A program made the position numbers and the translations under genes. A stretch of DNA of 64,000 nucleotides from assembly GCF_031202265.1 (NCBI RefSeq), contig NZ_CP100604.1, positions 1,780,501-1,844,500 of the forward strand, in the 5' to 3' direction. Within the stretch, counting starts at the first letter, position 1; every line of letters begins with the position of its first letter. A model generated the notes under the pieces. That model made no database searches. It saw nothing but the letters and a program-made list of their open reading frames with translations, and was not told the DNA's origin. Source of the stretch: Bradyrhizobium sp. Ash2021 (GTDB lineage: Bacteria > Pseudomonadota > Alphaproteobacteria > Rhizobiales > Xanthobacteraceae). Of this stretch, positions 16,678 to 25,625 are shown piece by piece.

Positions 16678-17769
16678 TGTGTACCGAAAACCTTATCCGA
16701 GTTGATGACGTGACGGAATCACCTAAGCTGGTGGAATGATCGGGCTTCTGTGCTTCGTCCTGGCCATCTTGGCGACTCCATTCAAGTCAAAAGGTACGGC
16801 TTGAGGCTGAGAACGCGGTGCTTCGGCATCAGTTGATCGTTTTGCGGCGCAGGCTCCATGGTCGCGTCCGGCTTACGAACAATGATCGCTGGTTCTTTGT
16901 CCTGCTTTACCGCTGGTTTCCGTCGATCCTTCAGGTTCTAACCATCATCCGCCCCGAGACGCTCGTTCGGTGGCATAGGGCCGGCTTTCACTGCTATTGG
17001 CGTTGGAAGTCGTGCCCACGGGGAGGACGACCGCGGATCGATACTGAATTGCGCGCACTGATCCGGCAAATGAGCATCGATAATTCGCTTTGGGGAGCGC
17101 CACGCATCCACGGCGAACTGCTCAAGCTCGGGTTCGAGGTCGGGCAATCGAGCGTTGCCAAGTACATGGTCAAGCGGCGAGGACCGCCCAGCCAGGGATG
17201 GCGGACCTTCCTGCATAACCACGCGCCAGACATCGCCGCCATGGACCTGTTCGTCGTTCCAACAATCGGTTTCGACCTGCTCTATGCCTTCGTCATCGTT
17301 CGGCTGGACCGCAGAAAGCTCGTCTGGATCAACGTCACAGCAACGCCAACGGCAGAATGGATTGCACGTCAAATAACGGAAGCATTTCCTTGGGAGGAGA
17401 CTCCGCGCTACCTGATCCGCGATCGGGATCGGATCTATGGCCGCATCGTCACACGCCGACTGCGTGCCATGGGCATCCGGGACAAGCCCACCGCACCAGG
17501 CTCCCCTTGGCAGAACGGCTTTGTCGAACGGCTGATCGGATCGATCCGGCGTGAATGTGCGGACCACATCATTGTCCTGGGCGAGATGCAGTTGCGCCGG
17601 ATCGTAAAATCCTACGCCAACTATTACAATAGCGTCCGAACGCATCGATCCTTGAACAAGGATCCGCCGATTTCTCGCCCGGTTCAGCGAACCGGCATCA
17701 TCAGTTCACGCCCCGTCCTCGGCGGACTTCATCACCACTACACCCGTGTTTGAGTTCTCGGTACGCACA
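16678..17769 (+). mobile_element. Insertion sequence, diverged copy of the element at 13599
   Basis: The left end TGTGTACCGAAA is retained, while the right end TCTCGGTACGCACA carries substitutions, so the inverted repeats are now imperfect. It has the same orientation as the copy at 13599. It is diverged throughout, hence not a recent duplicate. It cuts the OYE remnant on its left and an isochorismatase stub on its right. Confidence 0.8.
16736..17753 (+). pseudogene. Transposase (rve family), N-terminal frameshift
   Basis: The frame beginning MIGLLCFVLAILATPFKSKG hits a stop because one base is inserted near 16795 relative to the intact copy (28 versus 27 bases between matching codons). The remaining 311 codons (from a GTG at 16818) are open and keep the DDE motifs (IAAMDLFVV, IRDRDRIYG, NGFVERLIGSIRRE). 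Internal initiation could give a shortened protein lacking the first 21 residues, but the copy is probably inactive given the damaged right end. Confidence 0.75.
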
Positions 17770-17935
17770 GCGGTGCTCTTAGTTGATCACCAGATATGCG
17801 TATACGAGCCAAGGTGAAGTCCCGTTCTCGATGCCGCGCGCGCTCGCACTGGAGGAGATTCCGGGGATTGCCGCCATCGCCATCCCGCAGGAATTTACCG
17901 ACGCCGGACATCGATCGCGCGCGACCCGGCGATAT
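17770..17935 (+). pseudogene. Isochorismatase stub and unassigned gene debris
   Basis: Immediately after the IS, a GTG-started run VLLVDHQ matches the start of the isochorismatase remnant at 10640, then diverges after about 8 codons. The rest (an open MPRALALEEIPGIAAIAIPQ run) is unassigned debris. There is no complete gene between the IS and the DoxX gene at 18041. Confidence 0.4.
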
Positions 17936-17950
17936 ATCGGATAAACCGAT
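17936..17950. promoter_or_regulatory. Palindromic LysR-type operator candidate
   Basis: ATCGG-ATAAA-CCGAT, a perfect inverted repeat fitting T-N11-A, lies about 90 bp upstream of DoxX in an AT-rich stretch that probably holds the promoter. The same half sites with the same spacing occur 12 bp upstream of the LysR gene at 19746. Confidence 0.5.
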
Positions 17951-18040
17951 GGATATTATCTAAATAAATCGAGTGTTGCCAGGACAGTCCGCCTCTTAGG
18001 TTCTCCTCACCTTTCAACCTCACACCCAATGGAGACCAAT

Positions 18041-18439
18041 ATGAGCGCAGTTTCTATCCAATCAGCCCGTCCTTCCCGTCGTATCGGCACCTGGACGTTG
18101 CAGGGCATCATCGCGGTGGCTTTCCTTGCGGCCGGCGTTGCCAAACTGGCCGGCGTTCCCTTCATGGTCGACTTGTTCGCGCAAATCGGACTCGGTCAGT
18201 GGTTTCGTGTCGTGACCGGCGTCGTGGAAGTGGTCGGCGCCGTCGCGCTGCTAATTCCCGGCCTGGCTTCGCTCGGCGCCCTATGGCTCGGCGGCACCAT
18301 GATCGGCGCCGTGGCAACCCACGTGCTCGTCCTGCACACCAGTCCGGTCCCGGCGATCGTCCTGGGAGTCCTCAACGCGCTGGTTGTCTATCTGCGCCGC
18401 GACGAACTCGTTGCCTTGCTTCACCGGGTCAAGGGTTGA
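18041..18439 (+). CDS. DoxX-family membrane protein
   Basis: A 132-residue DoxX protein (LQGIIAVAFLAAGVAKLAGV, then MVDLFAQIGLGQWFRVVTGV and HRVKG at the end). A start at 18041 gives GGAG 6 bases upstream; the earlier ATG at 18029 lacks one. Four helices are visible. It is followed by the pirin gene after a gap of about 40 bp. The upstream palindrome suggests control by the LysR encoded at 19746. Confidence 0.82.
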   Translation: MSAVSIQSARPSRRIGTWTLQGIIAVAFLAAGVAKLAGVPFMVDLFAQIGLGQWFRVVTGVVEVVGAVALLIPGLASLGALWLGGTMIGAVATHVLVLHTSPVPAIVLGVLNALVVYLRRDELVALLHRVKG

Positions 18440-18481
18440 GCTTTGAAGCCTAGAGACAACCAAATCTTCTGGAGAATGAAA

Positions 18482-19366
18482 ATGAAGACCGATGCAGTGT
18501 TCACGCGTCAGAATCGCGCTGAGAAGACGTCCCGGCAGATTGCTCTGCGTACGCGTGGACACTCGCATGGGCGCGTTACCCGGCTGGTCAGTCCGGGCGA
18601 CGTTGGTGAGCTGATCAAGCCGTTCGTGTTTCTTGACTACTTCGACGCCGATCCGGCGACCGCACCTAAATTCGGCTTTCATCCCCATTCGGGAATTGCG
18701 ACGCTGACCGTCATTCTGGCCGGACAGGCCTCCTACAAGGAGACCACCGGCCGCGAAGGCGTCATCGAGACCGGCGGTGTTGAATGGATGCGCGCCAGCA
18801 GTGGCGTTTGGCATAGCGGCGAAATGTTCGGCACCGAGCGGATCAAGGGCTTTCAGCTCTGGGTCGCGATGCCGCCCGAGCTCGAACTTGCCGAACCGCA
18901 AAGCCAATACCTTGGCGTTTTCGACTTCCATTTTGTCGGTCCCGCCAGGGTTATCGCAGGCGAATATGACGGTGTGAAAAGCATTGTCGCCTCGCCTCAA
19001 GGCATCACGTATCTCGACGTACGCCTCAAGGCCGGAGAACGCTGGACCTTCCAGCCGCCCAAGGGGCACGACGTCGCCTGGATCGCATCGCATCAGGGGA
19101 TCGTGGCGACGCCGGAGCAGGTATCGGCGGGCGAAGTCGCCGTGTTTGAGGAAAGCGATCAAGCGATCACGTTTGAAGCGCGCTCCGATGCCGGCTTCAT
19201 CCTCGGCGCCGCGGTCAAGCACCCCTACGATCTCGTGGCCGGATACTACTCCGTGCATACCAACGCAGAAGCCTTGCGCGTCGGCGAGAGCAATATCGCC
19301 GCTATCGGCCGCCGGCTGCATAACCAGGGTGTCTTGCAGGATGCTCCGGTACGCGCCAGGCGTTGA
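18482..19366 (+). CDS. Pirin-family bicupin
   Basis: A 294-residue pirin. The N-terminal cupin holds the metal ligands in FGFHPHSGIATLTVILAGQA, the following VEWMRASSGVWHSGEM, and a Glu downstream; pirins bind Fe or another divalent metal and some act as quercetin dioxygenases or redox-sensitive regulators. RLVSPGDVGELIKPFVFLDY is the family start motif. The start at 18482 gives GGAG at a spacing of 7; ATG 18476 is too close to it. It lies in a probable operon with DoxX and an 81-residue protein. Confidence 0.9.
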   Translation: MKTDAVFTRQNRAEKTSRQIALRTRGHSHGRVTRLVSPGDVGELIKPFVFLDYFDADPATAPKFGFHPHSGIATLTVILAGQASYKETTGREGVIETGGVEWMRASSGVWHSGEMFGTERIKGFQLWVAMPPELELAEPQSQYLGVFDFHFVGPARVIAGEYDGVKSIVASPQGITYLDVRLKAGERWTFQPPKGHDVAWIASHQGIVATPEQVSAGEVAVFEESDQAITFEARSDAGFILGAAVKHPYDLVAGYYSVHTNAEALRVGESNIAAIGRRLHNQGVLQDAPVRARR

Positions 19367-19412
19367 GCGGTGGAGAGATAATCTGGTTGATCACTTAAGA
19401 TGGAGAAAGCCA

Positions 19413-19658
19413 ATGTTCGGATCGTGTGAAGTTCGGTTATTTCGACATATCACCGTGGCGCCGCAGTCCCGGGTCGGGTCCGACAAAAGCTCGCCGCTCC
19501 GACCGGAACACTTCCCGCTTGAGGCAAGGGGCCGCGAGATCGTCACCGCGCACGGCATCGTGATCGCGACCGCAACCGATGCCGTGATGAGCGAAGAGAT
19601 CGCCCGGCGCCTGAATGGCGGCGATCTGAGCGACCAGGAAGATCAGTGGGCGCTTTGA
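19413..19658 (+). CDS. Small protein of unknown function
   Basis: 81 residues, with GGAG 8 bases before the ATG. Residues 38-70 (GREIVTAHGIVIATATDAVM, then EEIARRLNGG) read like a short alpha-beta domain. I do not recognise the family. It follows pirin by 46 bp and precedes the LysR gene on the same strand, so it may belong to the DoxX-pirin operon. Confidence 0.55.
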   Translation: MFGSCEVRLFRHITVAPQSRVGSDKSSPLRPEHFPLEARGREIVTAHGIVIATATDAVMSEEIARRLNGGDLSDQEDQWAL

Positions 19659-19719
19659 GCAGAGCAGGACCTCCATGATTGATATGACTGCCGTCAGGCG
19701 GTATATCATGCGGCCAAGT

Positions 19720-19734
19720 ATCGGTTTGGCCGAT
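19720..19734. promoter_or_regulatory. Palindromic LysR-type operator candidate (autoregulation)
   Basis: ATCGG-TTTGG-CCGAT, extended to a 17-bp palindrome by flanking T and A, ends 12 bp before the LysR start codon. It shares both half sites and spacing with the site at 17936. Confidence 0.5.
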
Positions 19735-19745
19735 AGGGTGGTCCC

Positions 19746-20705
19746 ATGCTCGACGCTGTCTCTCTCGACCAATTGCGAACGTTCATCGCCGCGGTCGACG
19801 AAGGAAGCTTTTCTGCTGCCTCCCGCAAGTTGTTGCGCGCACAGTCTGTTGTGAGCGAGACGATCGGCAAGCTCGAGGAACAGATCGGCGTGCAGTTGTT
19901 CGACCGCTCCGGCCGTTATCCCAAACTCACCCCGGCCGGACTGGCCATGCTGGGCGATGCGCGCAGCATCATCACAGGGGTCGATCTGCTGAAGGCCCGG
20001 GCCAAGGGCATGTCCGCGGGTCTTGAGCCGGAATTGTCCGTGGTGATCGACGTCTTCTATCCGATCGACGCGATTACCCAAGTGGCCAAGGAGTTTCGGC
20101 AGAAATACCCGGCGGTGCCGCTGCGCATCTATGTCGAGGCCCTCGGCGGTGCCATCACGCCCGTGCTTGATGGCCGTTGCAGCATCGGCGTGATCGGATC
20201 ACTCCCGGCGATCCCGGATACGCTGACCTATGAGCGGCTGCCGGGCATCGCGTTTCTGATGGTGGCGGCCCGCGATCATGCACTGGCTTCCCATCGCGGC
20301 AAAATTTCCAAGGAAGCTCTCGGAAAACATACTCAGATCGTGCTCACCGATAGGTCGGAACTGTCTCTGGGGCGCGAATTCGGCGTGATGTCGTCCTCGA
20401 CCTGGCGGCTTGCCGACCTCTTCGCCAAGCATCATTTCTTGCTCAACGGTCTCGGCTGGGGCGGCATGCCCTTGCATGTCGTGCGCAAGGATCTGGAAGA
20501 GGGGCGCCTTTCCGTGCTGCCCATCGAGGACGTGCCGCCGGATGGTTTGATTCTCACGATGTCGGTGGTGTGGCAGACCAAGTCGCCGCCAGGTCCCGCC
20601 GGCCGATGGTTTGTCGATCGGCTGAAGCAAATTCCGGTCGACACGGGCAAAGTGCCGAAACCGCAGGCCAGCACCAGGAAGGTGAGACGGTCTGGGAGAA
20701 CCTAA
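19746..20705 (+). CDS. LysR-family transcriptional regulator
   Basis: A 319-residue LTTR. The winged HTH spans residues 1-60 (LDQLRTFIAAVDEGSFSAAS, LLRAQSVVSETIGKLEEQIG, LFDRSGRYPKLTPAG), and the effector-binding domain runs from about residue 90 (ELSVVIDVFYPIDAITQVAK) to 300. It probably controls the adjacent DoxX-pirin operon and itself, given the shared palindromes. The ligand is unknown; the target genes suggest a quinone or electrophile. A truncated paralogue lies at 11032-11277. Confidence 0.9.
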   Translation: MLDAVSLDQLRTFIAAVDEGSFSAASRKLLRAQSVVSETIGKLEEQIGVQLFDRSGRYPKLTPAGLAMLGDARSIITGVDLLKARAKGMSAGLEPELSVVIDVFYPIDAITQVAKEFRQKYPAVPLRIYVEALGGAITPVLDGRCSIGVIGSLPAIPDTLTYERLPGIAFLMVAARDHALASHRGKISKEALGKHTQIVLTDRSELSLGREFGVMSSSTWRLADLFAKHHFLLNGLGWGGMPLHVVRKDLEEGRLSVLPIEDVPPDGLILTMSVVWQTKSPPGPAGRWFVDRLKQIPVDTGKVPKPQASTRKVRRSGRT

Positions 20706-21276
20706 CTGGACTTCAGCTTTGAACGACCCGCCGCCTCGTAATGACCGAAATCGAGCGCCCGCTTCTGGCGCGAACGACGTTGGGGAAGCGTTTACCATTC
20801 GCGCGAATTCGCTTGAACTGAGCTGCCGGCCCCGGTACATACTGGCGGTACACACAACCCGCCGCGGTTGTCCGGAAACGCTGTTTTTCCTGCACTTTTC
20901 GAGGTCCTTGGGACCCTGGCAGAGAATCCCTCCCTCTCCGCCACCGATTTTCGGCAGCGAAAAAGTCCTTCAAAATCAGGCGTTTCCCGAACCGCCGGAT
21001 TTTGGCGGTGGAGCACCACGGTGGAGCACCGCGGCAAGCCCATCATGCCATCTCTCCGTTAGACTTGCGAGCCAAAAAGGTTCGCTCGCGGCCCCATTGT
21101 CTCAGAGATTTCCGCCAGCGAGGGCGATGGGGCAAGAGTGCGCGACTCCCAAAGTGCTGACGAGAGATGGACGCGCGACGTTCCCCGAGTTTCCACCGTT
21201 TTAGCAGCGGTCGGGATTGTGGTTCTTCAGAACACGAGCGACGGTCCCGGAAGTTCAGTCGACGGGAACACGGGCG
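20706..21276. other. Non-coding boundary region
   Basis: 571 bp without a gene I can support. It contains the tRNA-Ser-like 3' end described separately and a 12-bp unit GGTGGAGCACCA that is nearly repeated in tandem near 21005-21030. Open frames here have atypical composition and no recognisable motif. It separates the redox-stress region from the unassigned gene block. Confidence 0.5.
20924..20943 (+). repeat. tRNA-Ser 3'-end-like segment, putative attachment-site remnant
   Basis: GAATCCCTCCCTCTCCGCCA matches the T-arm/acceptor/CCA end of proteobacterial tRNA-Ser. No cloverleaf can be formed upstream, so it is not a tRNA gene. Such 3' copies mark the site where an integrative element has recombined into a tRNA gene. 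An island of unassigned genes begins 330 bp downstream. No integrase is present in between. Confidence 0.5.
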
Positions 21277-22230
21277 ATGGCGGAAAACAGGCTTATCATC
21301 GAGTTGACCTATTCCAATCGGGGCGATGGGGATTGGTCGCATCAAATCGATATTTTCCGGCAGATCGAAATCGAGCGCCTCGCGGCAGAGGAAGAAATTC
21401 TACCTTCCGGGGAGCGGCTGGATGCGGACGAGATCGAGTCTCTCCTGGATGATGCGACAGGCGGTTACGGCGAGGCCTACAAACTGATGGCGGCTGACTA
21501 CGTGTCGTTTTTCGATGATCTCGTGAGCTCGATGCTGAAATTGCCGCTCGGTCTTGCTCTGCATGAATATGCGGGGTCGGAAGACTACTTCGTGGACTGC
21601 GACCTAATATACGCAACGATATCTCAACGGACCGCCCGTGAGCTTCTGAAGAAGAGCTCGCAAGAACGTCATCGCGGCCTTCAGTCCGAACTTTCTATCA
21701 CGAAGGAACAGTTGCGCGCACTTGTTCGAAAACCAGTCTCGCAATGGTCTGCCCACGAGCTTGGGGCGCTGCTTGCCTCGTTGATCGAGGACGTTGACCG
21801 TGTCGAAGACGAGGTCTTCTGCGCTATGGCCGAGGGGAGCGACTGTTTCTTCGCTGATTCCGTTATCGACTGGGAGAAGTACAAGGCCGCCGCCGAAGAA
21901 CTGCGGAGGTCCAAAAGGGACGATTCGGAAGAAGGCGGCAGCACCGCTTTCTTGCGGTCGATCCCGCGCGCAATTCGCCTCGGTCTCCGGTCTTGCTTTG
22001 TGAAACACCCGTGCGCGGGATTGTCGACTGCCGAAATCGAAGCGTTCGACACGCTCGCTTCCGGGGGCGAGCCGCTTGATTCCGGAAATGCGATCTCCGG
22101 GCTGGTTCGACTCCGTTATCTCGAGGCGACAGGCTGGACGTTAGATCGTGCAGAGCTTCAGCGGCGATGGAAGGAACGGTTCGGTGGCAAGAACGACGAG
22201 TGGGTTCCGATCTCCGATCTTGCTGGCTAG
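21277..22230 (+). CDS. Unassigned protein, first gene of an unrecognised block
   Basis: A 317-residue soluble, acidic protein with no signal peptide or membrane span. I do not recognise the family. Visible features are a mixed N-terminus (MAENRLIIELTYSNRGDGDW), an acidic helical stretch (RLAAEEEILPSGERLDADEI), a central LSTxExR-like helical region and a C-terminal segment (GLVRLRYLEATGWTLDRAEL, QRRWKERFGG) that could be a small winged-helix or DNA-contact element. The start at 21277 is the first methionine that gives a protein-like N-terminus. Two or three further unassigned genes follow on the same strand. Confidence 0.7.
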   Translation: MAENRLIIELTYSNRGDGDWSHQIDIFRQIEIERLAAEEEILPSGERLDADEIESLLDDATGGYGEAYKLMAADYVSFFDDLVSSMLKLPLGLALHEYAGSEDYFVDCDLIYATISQRTARELLKKSSQERHRGLQSELSITKEQLRALVRKPVSQWSAHELGALLASLIEDVDRVEDEVFCAMAEGSDCFFADSVIDWEKYKAAAEELRRSKRDDSEEGGSTAFLRSIPRAIRLGLRSCFVKHPCAGLSTAEIEAFDTLASGGEPLDSGNAISGLVRLRYLEATGWTLDRAELQRRWKERFGGKNDEWVPISDLAG

Positions 22231-22306
22231 TCGCAATCGTTCAAACGGGAAACGCTCTTGCCAAAGCGGCAGCAGAGCCGGACCCCGACTTCGGGGCGAC
22301 TCATTG

Positions 22307-22855
22307 GTGCGAATTGCAAGATGGTTGTATTTTGATGCTTGCATTCATCGTAGCGAAAGACGTTTCGATCCAGCGGAGAGCGTCAGTGGGAGCCGGACCG
22401 TTCTTCTCGGATCGGCGACTTTGCACGACGACAGAGTCGCCCTTCTTCCTGAAGGCAGCGGCAACTCTCGTAAATTTTTGTTTTCGGCAGAAGCCGCATC
22501 CAGCAGGAAAGGGCGGACGGAATGGGGCGCTCACATCGGTCATAACAACGCGGTCTCAGATCTGGGGCTGACAAGCGAGTGGTTCTTGTCCTGCATTCTC
22601 CCAGATGAAATCTTCGGAGAGCTTAATGAGCATTTTATGACTGGACGTGCGAAATTTATTCTGGGAGCGGTTGAAAGTGACATGAGAGTAAAACCGCAGG
22701 ACGCTCGGGCGCCATTTAACAAGCGTATCACGTGGTATTTGCAACCACGGGCGAACCTTTCTGCACAGACCAGATCAGGTCGGCTGACATTGTTCCGCTG
22801 GTCTCTTGTTCCTGGCGTGGGTGGATTGGAGAATCCTTATCGAAAAGGAACATAG
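22307..22855 (+). CDS. Unassigned protein, second gene of the block
   Basis: About 182 residues if the GTG at 22307 is used; the frame is open back to 22148, but that part overlaps the preceding gene and looks non-coding. The C-terminal two thirds look genuinely coded (LGLTSEWFLSCILPDEIFGE, NKRITWYLQPRANLSAQTRS). No membrane segment and no family recognised. The start is uncertain. Confidence 0.5.
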   Translation: MRIARWLYFDACIHRSERRFDPAESVSGSRTVLLGSATLHDDRVALLPEGSGNSRKFLFSAEAASSRKGRTEWGAHIGHNNAVSDLGLTSEWFLSCILPDEIFGELNEHFMTGRAKFILGAVESDMRVKPQDARAPFNKRITWYLQPRANLSAQTRSGRLTLFRWSLVPGVGGLENPYRKGT

Positions 22856-22939
22856 AATTGGGGCGCGCAGCTCCGAAAGCATAGGCGGTCGAATGCTAAT
22901 CGGCGCGCATCCCAAGCAAAGAAAGAGGTCGCATCTTCG

Positions 22940-23122
22940 ATGCGAACTGTTCAAAGCGGTTCGGCCTACTCAATGATCTATAGCTGCGTTGCACGCAACT
23001 GCCCGTACCTCCGCCGTGTGGGAAAAGCGGACGTAGACGTTGCGCTTGGCCAGAAAAAATATGTTGGAATACTCGCTGAAGTTGATGCTAATGAATTCGG
23101 TGGCTTGGGGGAAACGGGATGA
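22940..23122 (+). CDS. Possible small ORF coupled to the large gene
   Basis: 60 codons whose stop overlaps the start of the following large gene (ATGA), a pattern typical of coupled translation. The second half (VGKADVDVALGQKKYVGILA, EVDANEFGGLG) reads like protein; the first half does not. It may be the tail of a larger gene damaged upstream. Function unknown. Confidence 0.35.
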   Translation: MRTVQSGSAYSMIYSCVARNCPYLRRVGKADVDVALGQKKYVGILAEVDANEFGGLGETG

Positions 23123-25625
23123 ATGACAAGCTCGTTGAAGAAGCCAATCGATCCGCTTGCCTCCCCAATACTCAACCTCCAGTCATGGCCCCAGCGTCGC
23201 AAACGATGCCAAAGCTGTTCGCAGAGACTTTACTGAAGAGCTCAAACTCCGATCCGGATGTGGACCCGGTGGATGCCCTGCTGGCGAAGCTAAGAAGCCC
23301 ATCGGCTCCGCTTCCGGATTGGGTGGATGAAGCGTTTCTCGCAAGCGTGATGCACTTCGTGAACGCGGACGTGCGCAGGATGCACGAAGACAGGGTCTGG
23401 ATAAGGTCCGTCACCGGATTTCCCTGGCCGGAGGAGAAGCCCGCTGCGGAAGACCTGCCGGCGCTCTACACCGAGGCCCTCAAGTATCCGTCGTTCGCCA
23501 TCGTCGTGCAGCGCCAGTTCTTCCCGGAAGACACATTCCGAGGACTGCCCAAGAACCAGGTGCGGCGGCAGTACGGCGACCTGGTCAAGCGGGTCCGTAA
23601 AGAAAAGCCCCTTCCAAGGCACGAGAAGCACCTGCACGTCCTCGAGGCGCTGCAAGTCCGGGAGATTGGTGGCGATCTGACGGTCGTGGTCGGCGAATTG
23701 CTCGGTGCACCCGGCCACTTGGCATGGCACGCGAAATGTTCGCAAGCTGCGGACGGTCTGATTAGACTGGAAAAGAATGAAGATCTGGCGCCAGTCGCCA
23801 GATACCTGCAGGCCGTTCTCGGCCCGTTCAAGGAATTCGAAGACGTCACGATCGGCGAGCTTTTCGAGTCGACCGTCATTCCCCAATCCCTCCGGCGACC
23901 GGTCGTCCTCGAACCGCAGCCGAGCGCAGAGACCCTCGACGTATCGCCGCCCGAGGCGTCGTCATCAAGCGAAGATGCTGCAGCGGACGAGGCGCCCGAC
24001 GGCCACGGCCTTGAAAGCGACGATTCGATCTCGCCGCCGGGCGACACGCTGGAAGGGTCCGAGGACCGATGGCGGACGATCTGGTCGGAAATCGCGGCGC
24101 TATCTGCCGATGCGGGTAGCCGCGGTCCGAGGGATGATTTGCTGATCTCGCTGCGCCACCAACTGATCCGACTGGAAGACGTGCATACCACATTCATCCG
24201 TCTCAAGCCCACGCTGCTATCGACGGAAGAGGTTCGCGCGGCGCTGAGAAGTTTGGTTTCAAGTGCGTCCGATGAGCTCAACGAACTCCATGGTGAAGGC
24301 CTGAACGCTCCAGCGCTCCTATCAGCGCTTTTCGGTGTAGCCGAGCTTGTCGATGGACCACTCCTCGAGCAGGTGGCATCGCTGTGCGAAGAAGCAAACG
24401 CGCGTCTGGCGGAAGCGACGTCGCTGGCCGCCGAAATCGCTAATCTCATGGCCACGCTTCCCACCAAGAAGGCTCGCGATCAAACAGACCCTTTGATTGA
24501 CCGGCGCGACGCTCTCTTGCGTCAGACGTTGGGTTTGGCGGAGTCGGCAATCAATCTGCTCCCACGAACTTCTACTGAAAGCATCTCGGCCGTTTCGCCA
24601 GTCATTGCCGAAATCGACGTAGTCGTCGCCGATCCACCGGCAGAGCCGATCGACCGTTCCGTCGAGGCCGACGGCCCGCTCGAAAGCGTCATCGACGTGC
24701 CGATCGGCGAAATTTCCGAGCCCTACGATCCCGAAACGACTTTCTCGCCGCCACCGTCCCCGGCCGAACCGGCCAAGCCGGCGGTGTCTCCGGTCGCGGA
24801 TCCGCTGCGTGACGACGTCATGAGACGGCTGGATGAACTCTTCGCCCTGGGAGAGCATGGACTCGCGTTCCACCTACACATGGCGGCTTCTGAAGTCCTC
24901 AAATCGTCCGACCTCCATTACGCTGCGGCCGAGTTTCGTCTTGCGTCGGCCGCCGGGCGAACGATTTCGTTGACCGGCCAGGATGTTTTCTCCTTGGCGG
25001 AGCAGCGCGGTGAAGCAATATCCATCGCCCAATCGCTCTCCGAGCAAGACGACGATCGATCGCTGGCGCGGCGCAATCTTCTGCTCGCCGGCGCGCTGCC
25101 TGCCGCCCTTTTCAGAGCAGAGGATGTCGCGGCCGTGAGCCTGGTCGAGAGCATCGGCGGCAGAGGTCCTTTCGCAAGTTACTTCAAGCTGGTCCAGGTC
25201 GTCGAAGAGAACAGAAAGCGGGGCTTTCCCCTGACGCCGGCCAACGTCCTGGCGATCGAAGCGCACTCCCGCGACGACTCGTTCGTCTCGGATGCCATTT
25301 CCAAGATCAAGGAGACCATCGAGGCCTTCAGGCAATCGCGCTTCCGCTTCACGCTCGGCGAAAAGATCAAGCACTCGCTGACCCAGCCGTCCGGATTGCT
25401 GGGTCGATTGAACTCCGAGCTTACCGCTTCGGATACCACGATCGCCCGATTCGTGGCCGAAATCCTGAACGGCCGCGACAAGATCGTCAATTTCGTTGAT
25501 CGCATAGCCTCCGATATCGGCACGGGTCAAGATATCGACGGAGCGGCACGAGAGCGCCTGTTGAGCGTGCTGTCCGATATCAGCCTGCTTTGCAGCGAGC
25601 TGGTTCAGACCACAGACGGCTTCGA
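23119..25625 (+). pseudogene. Large unassigned protein, 3' end cut off by an ISL3 element
   Basis: About 835 native codons remain. I do not recognise the family. An N-terminal domain (about 55-270) contains VDEAFLASVMHFVNADVRRM, FPEDTFRGLPKNQVRRQYGD and LPRHEKHLHVLEALQVREIG. A Ser/Asp/Glu/Pro-rich linker (about 275-325), a helical middle with coiled-coil character (about 330-490), a second Pro-rich acidic linker (about 505-570) and a helical C-terminal region follow. No Walker motif, nuclease motif or membrane span is evident. The open frame runs on for 44 codons into IS sequence, so a fusion could be made, but the native end is lost. The multidomain, linker-rich build suggests a scaffold or regulatory protein. 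Confidence 0.65.

Noticed and set aside
20924..20943. Functional tRNA-Ser gene
   Set aside because: Only 20 bp of the 3' end match; no cloverleaf can be built from the preceding sequence.
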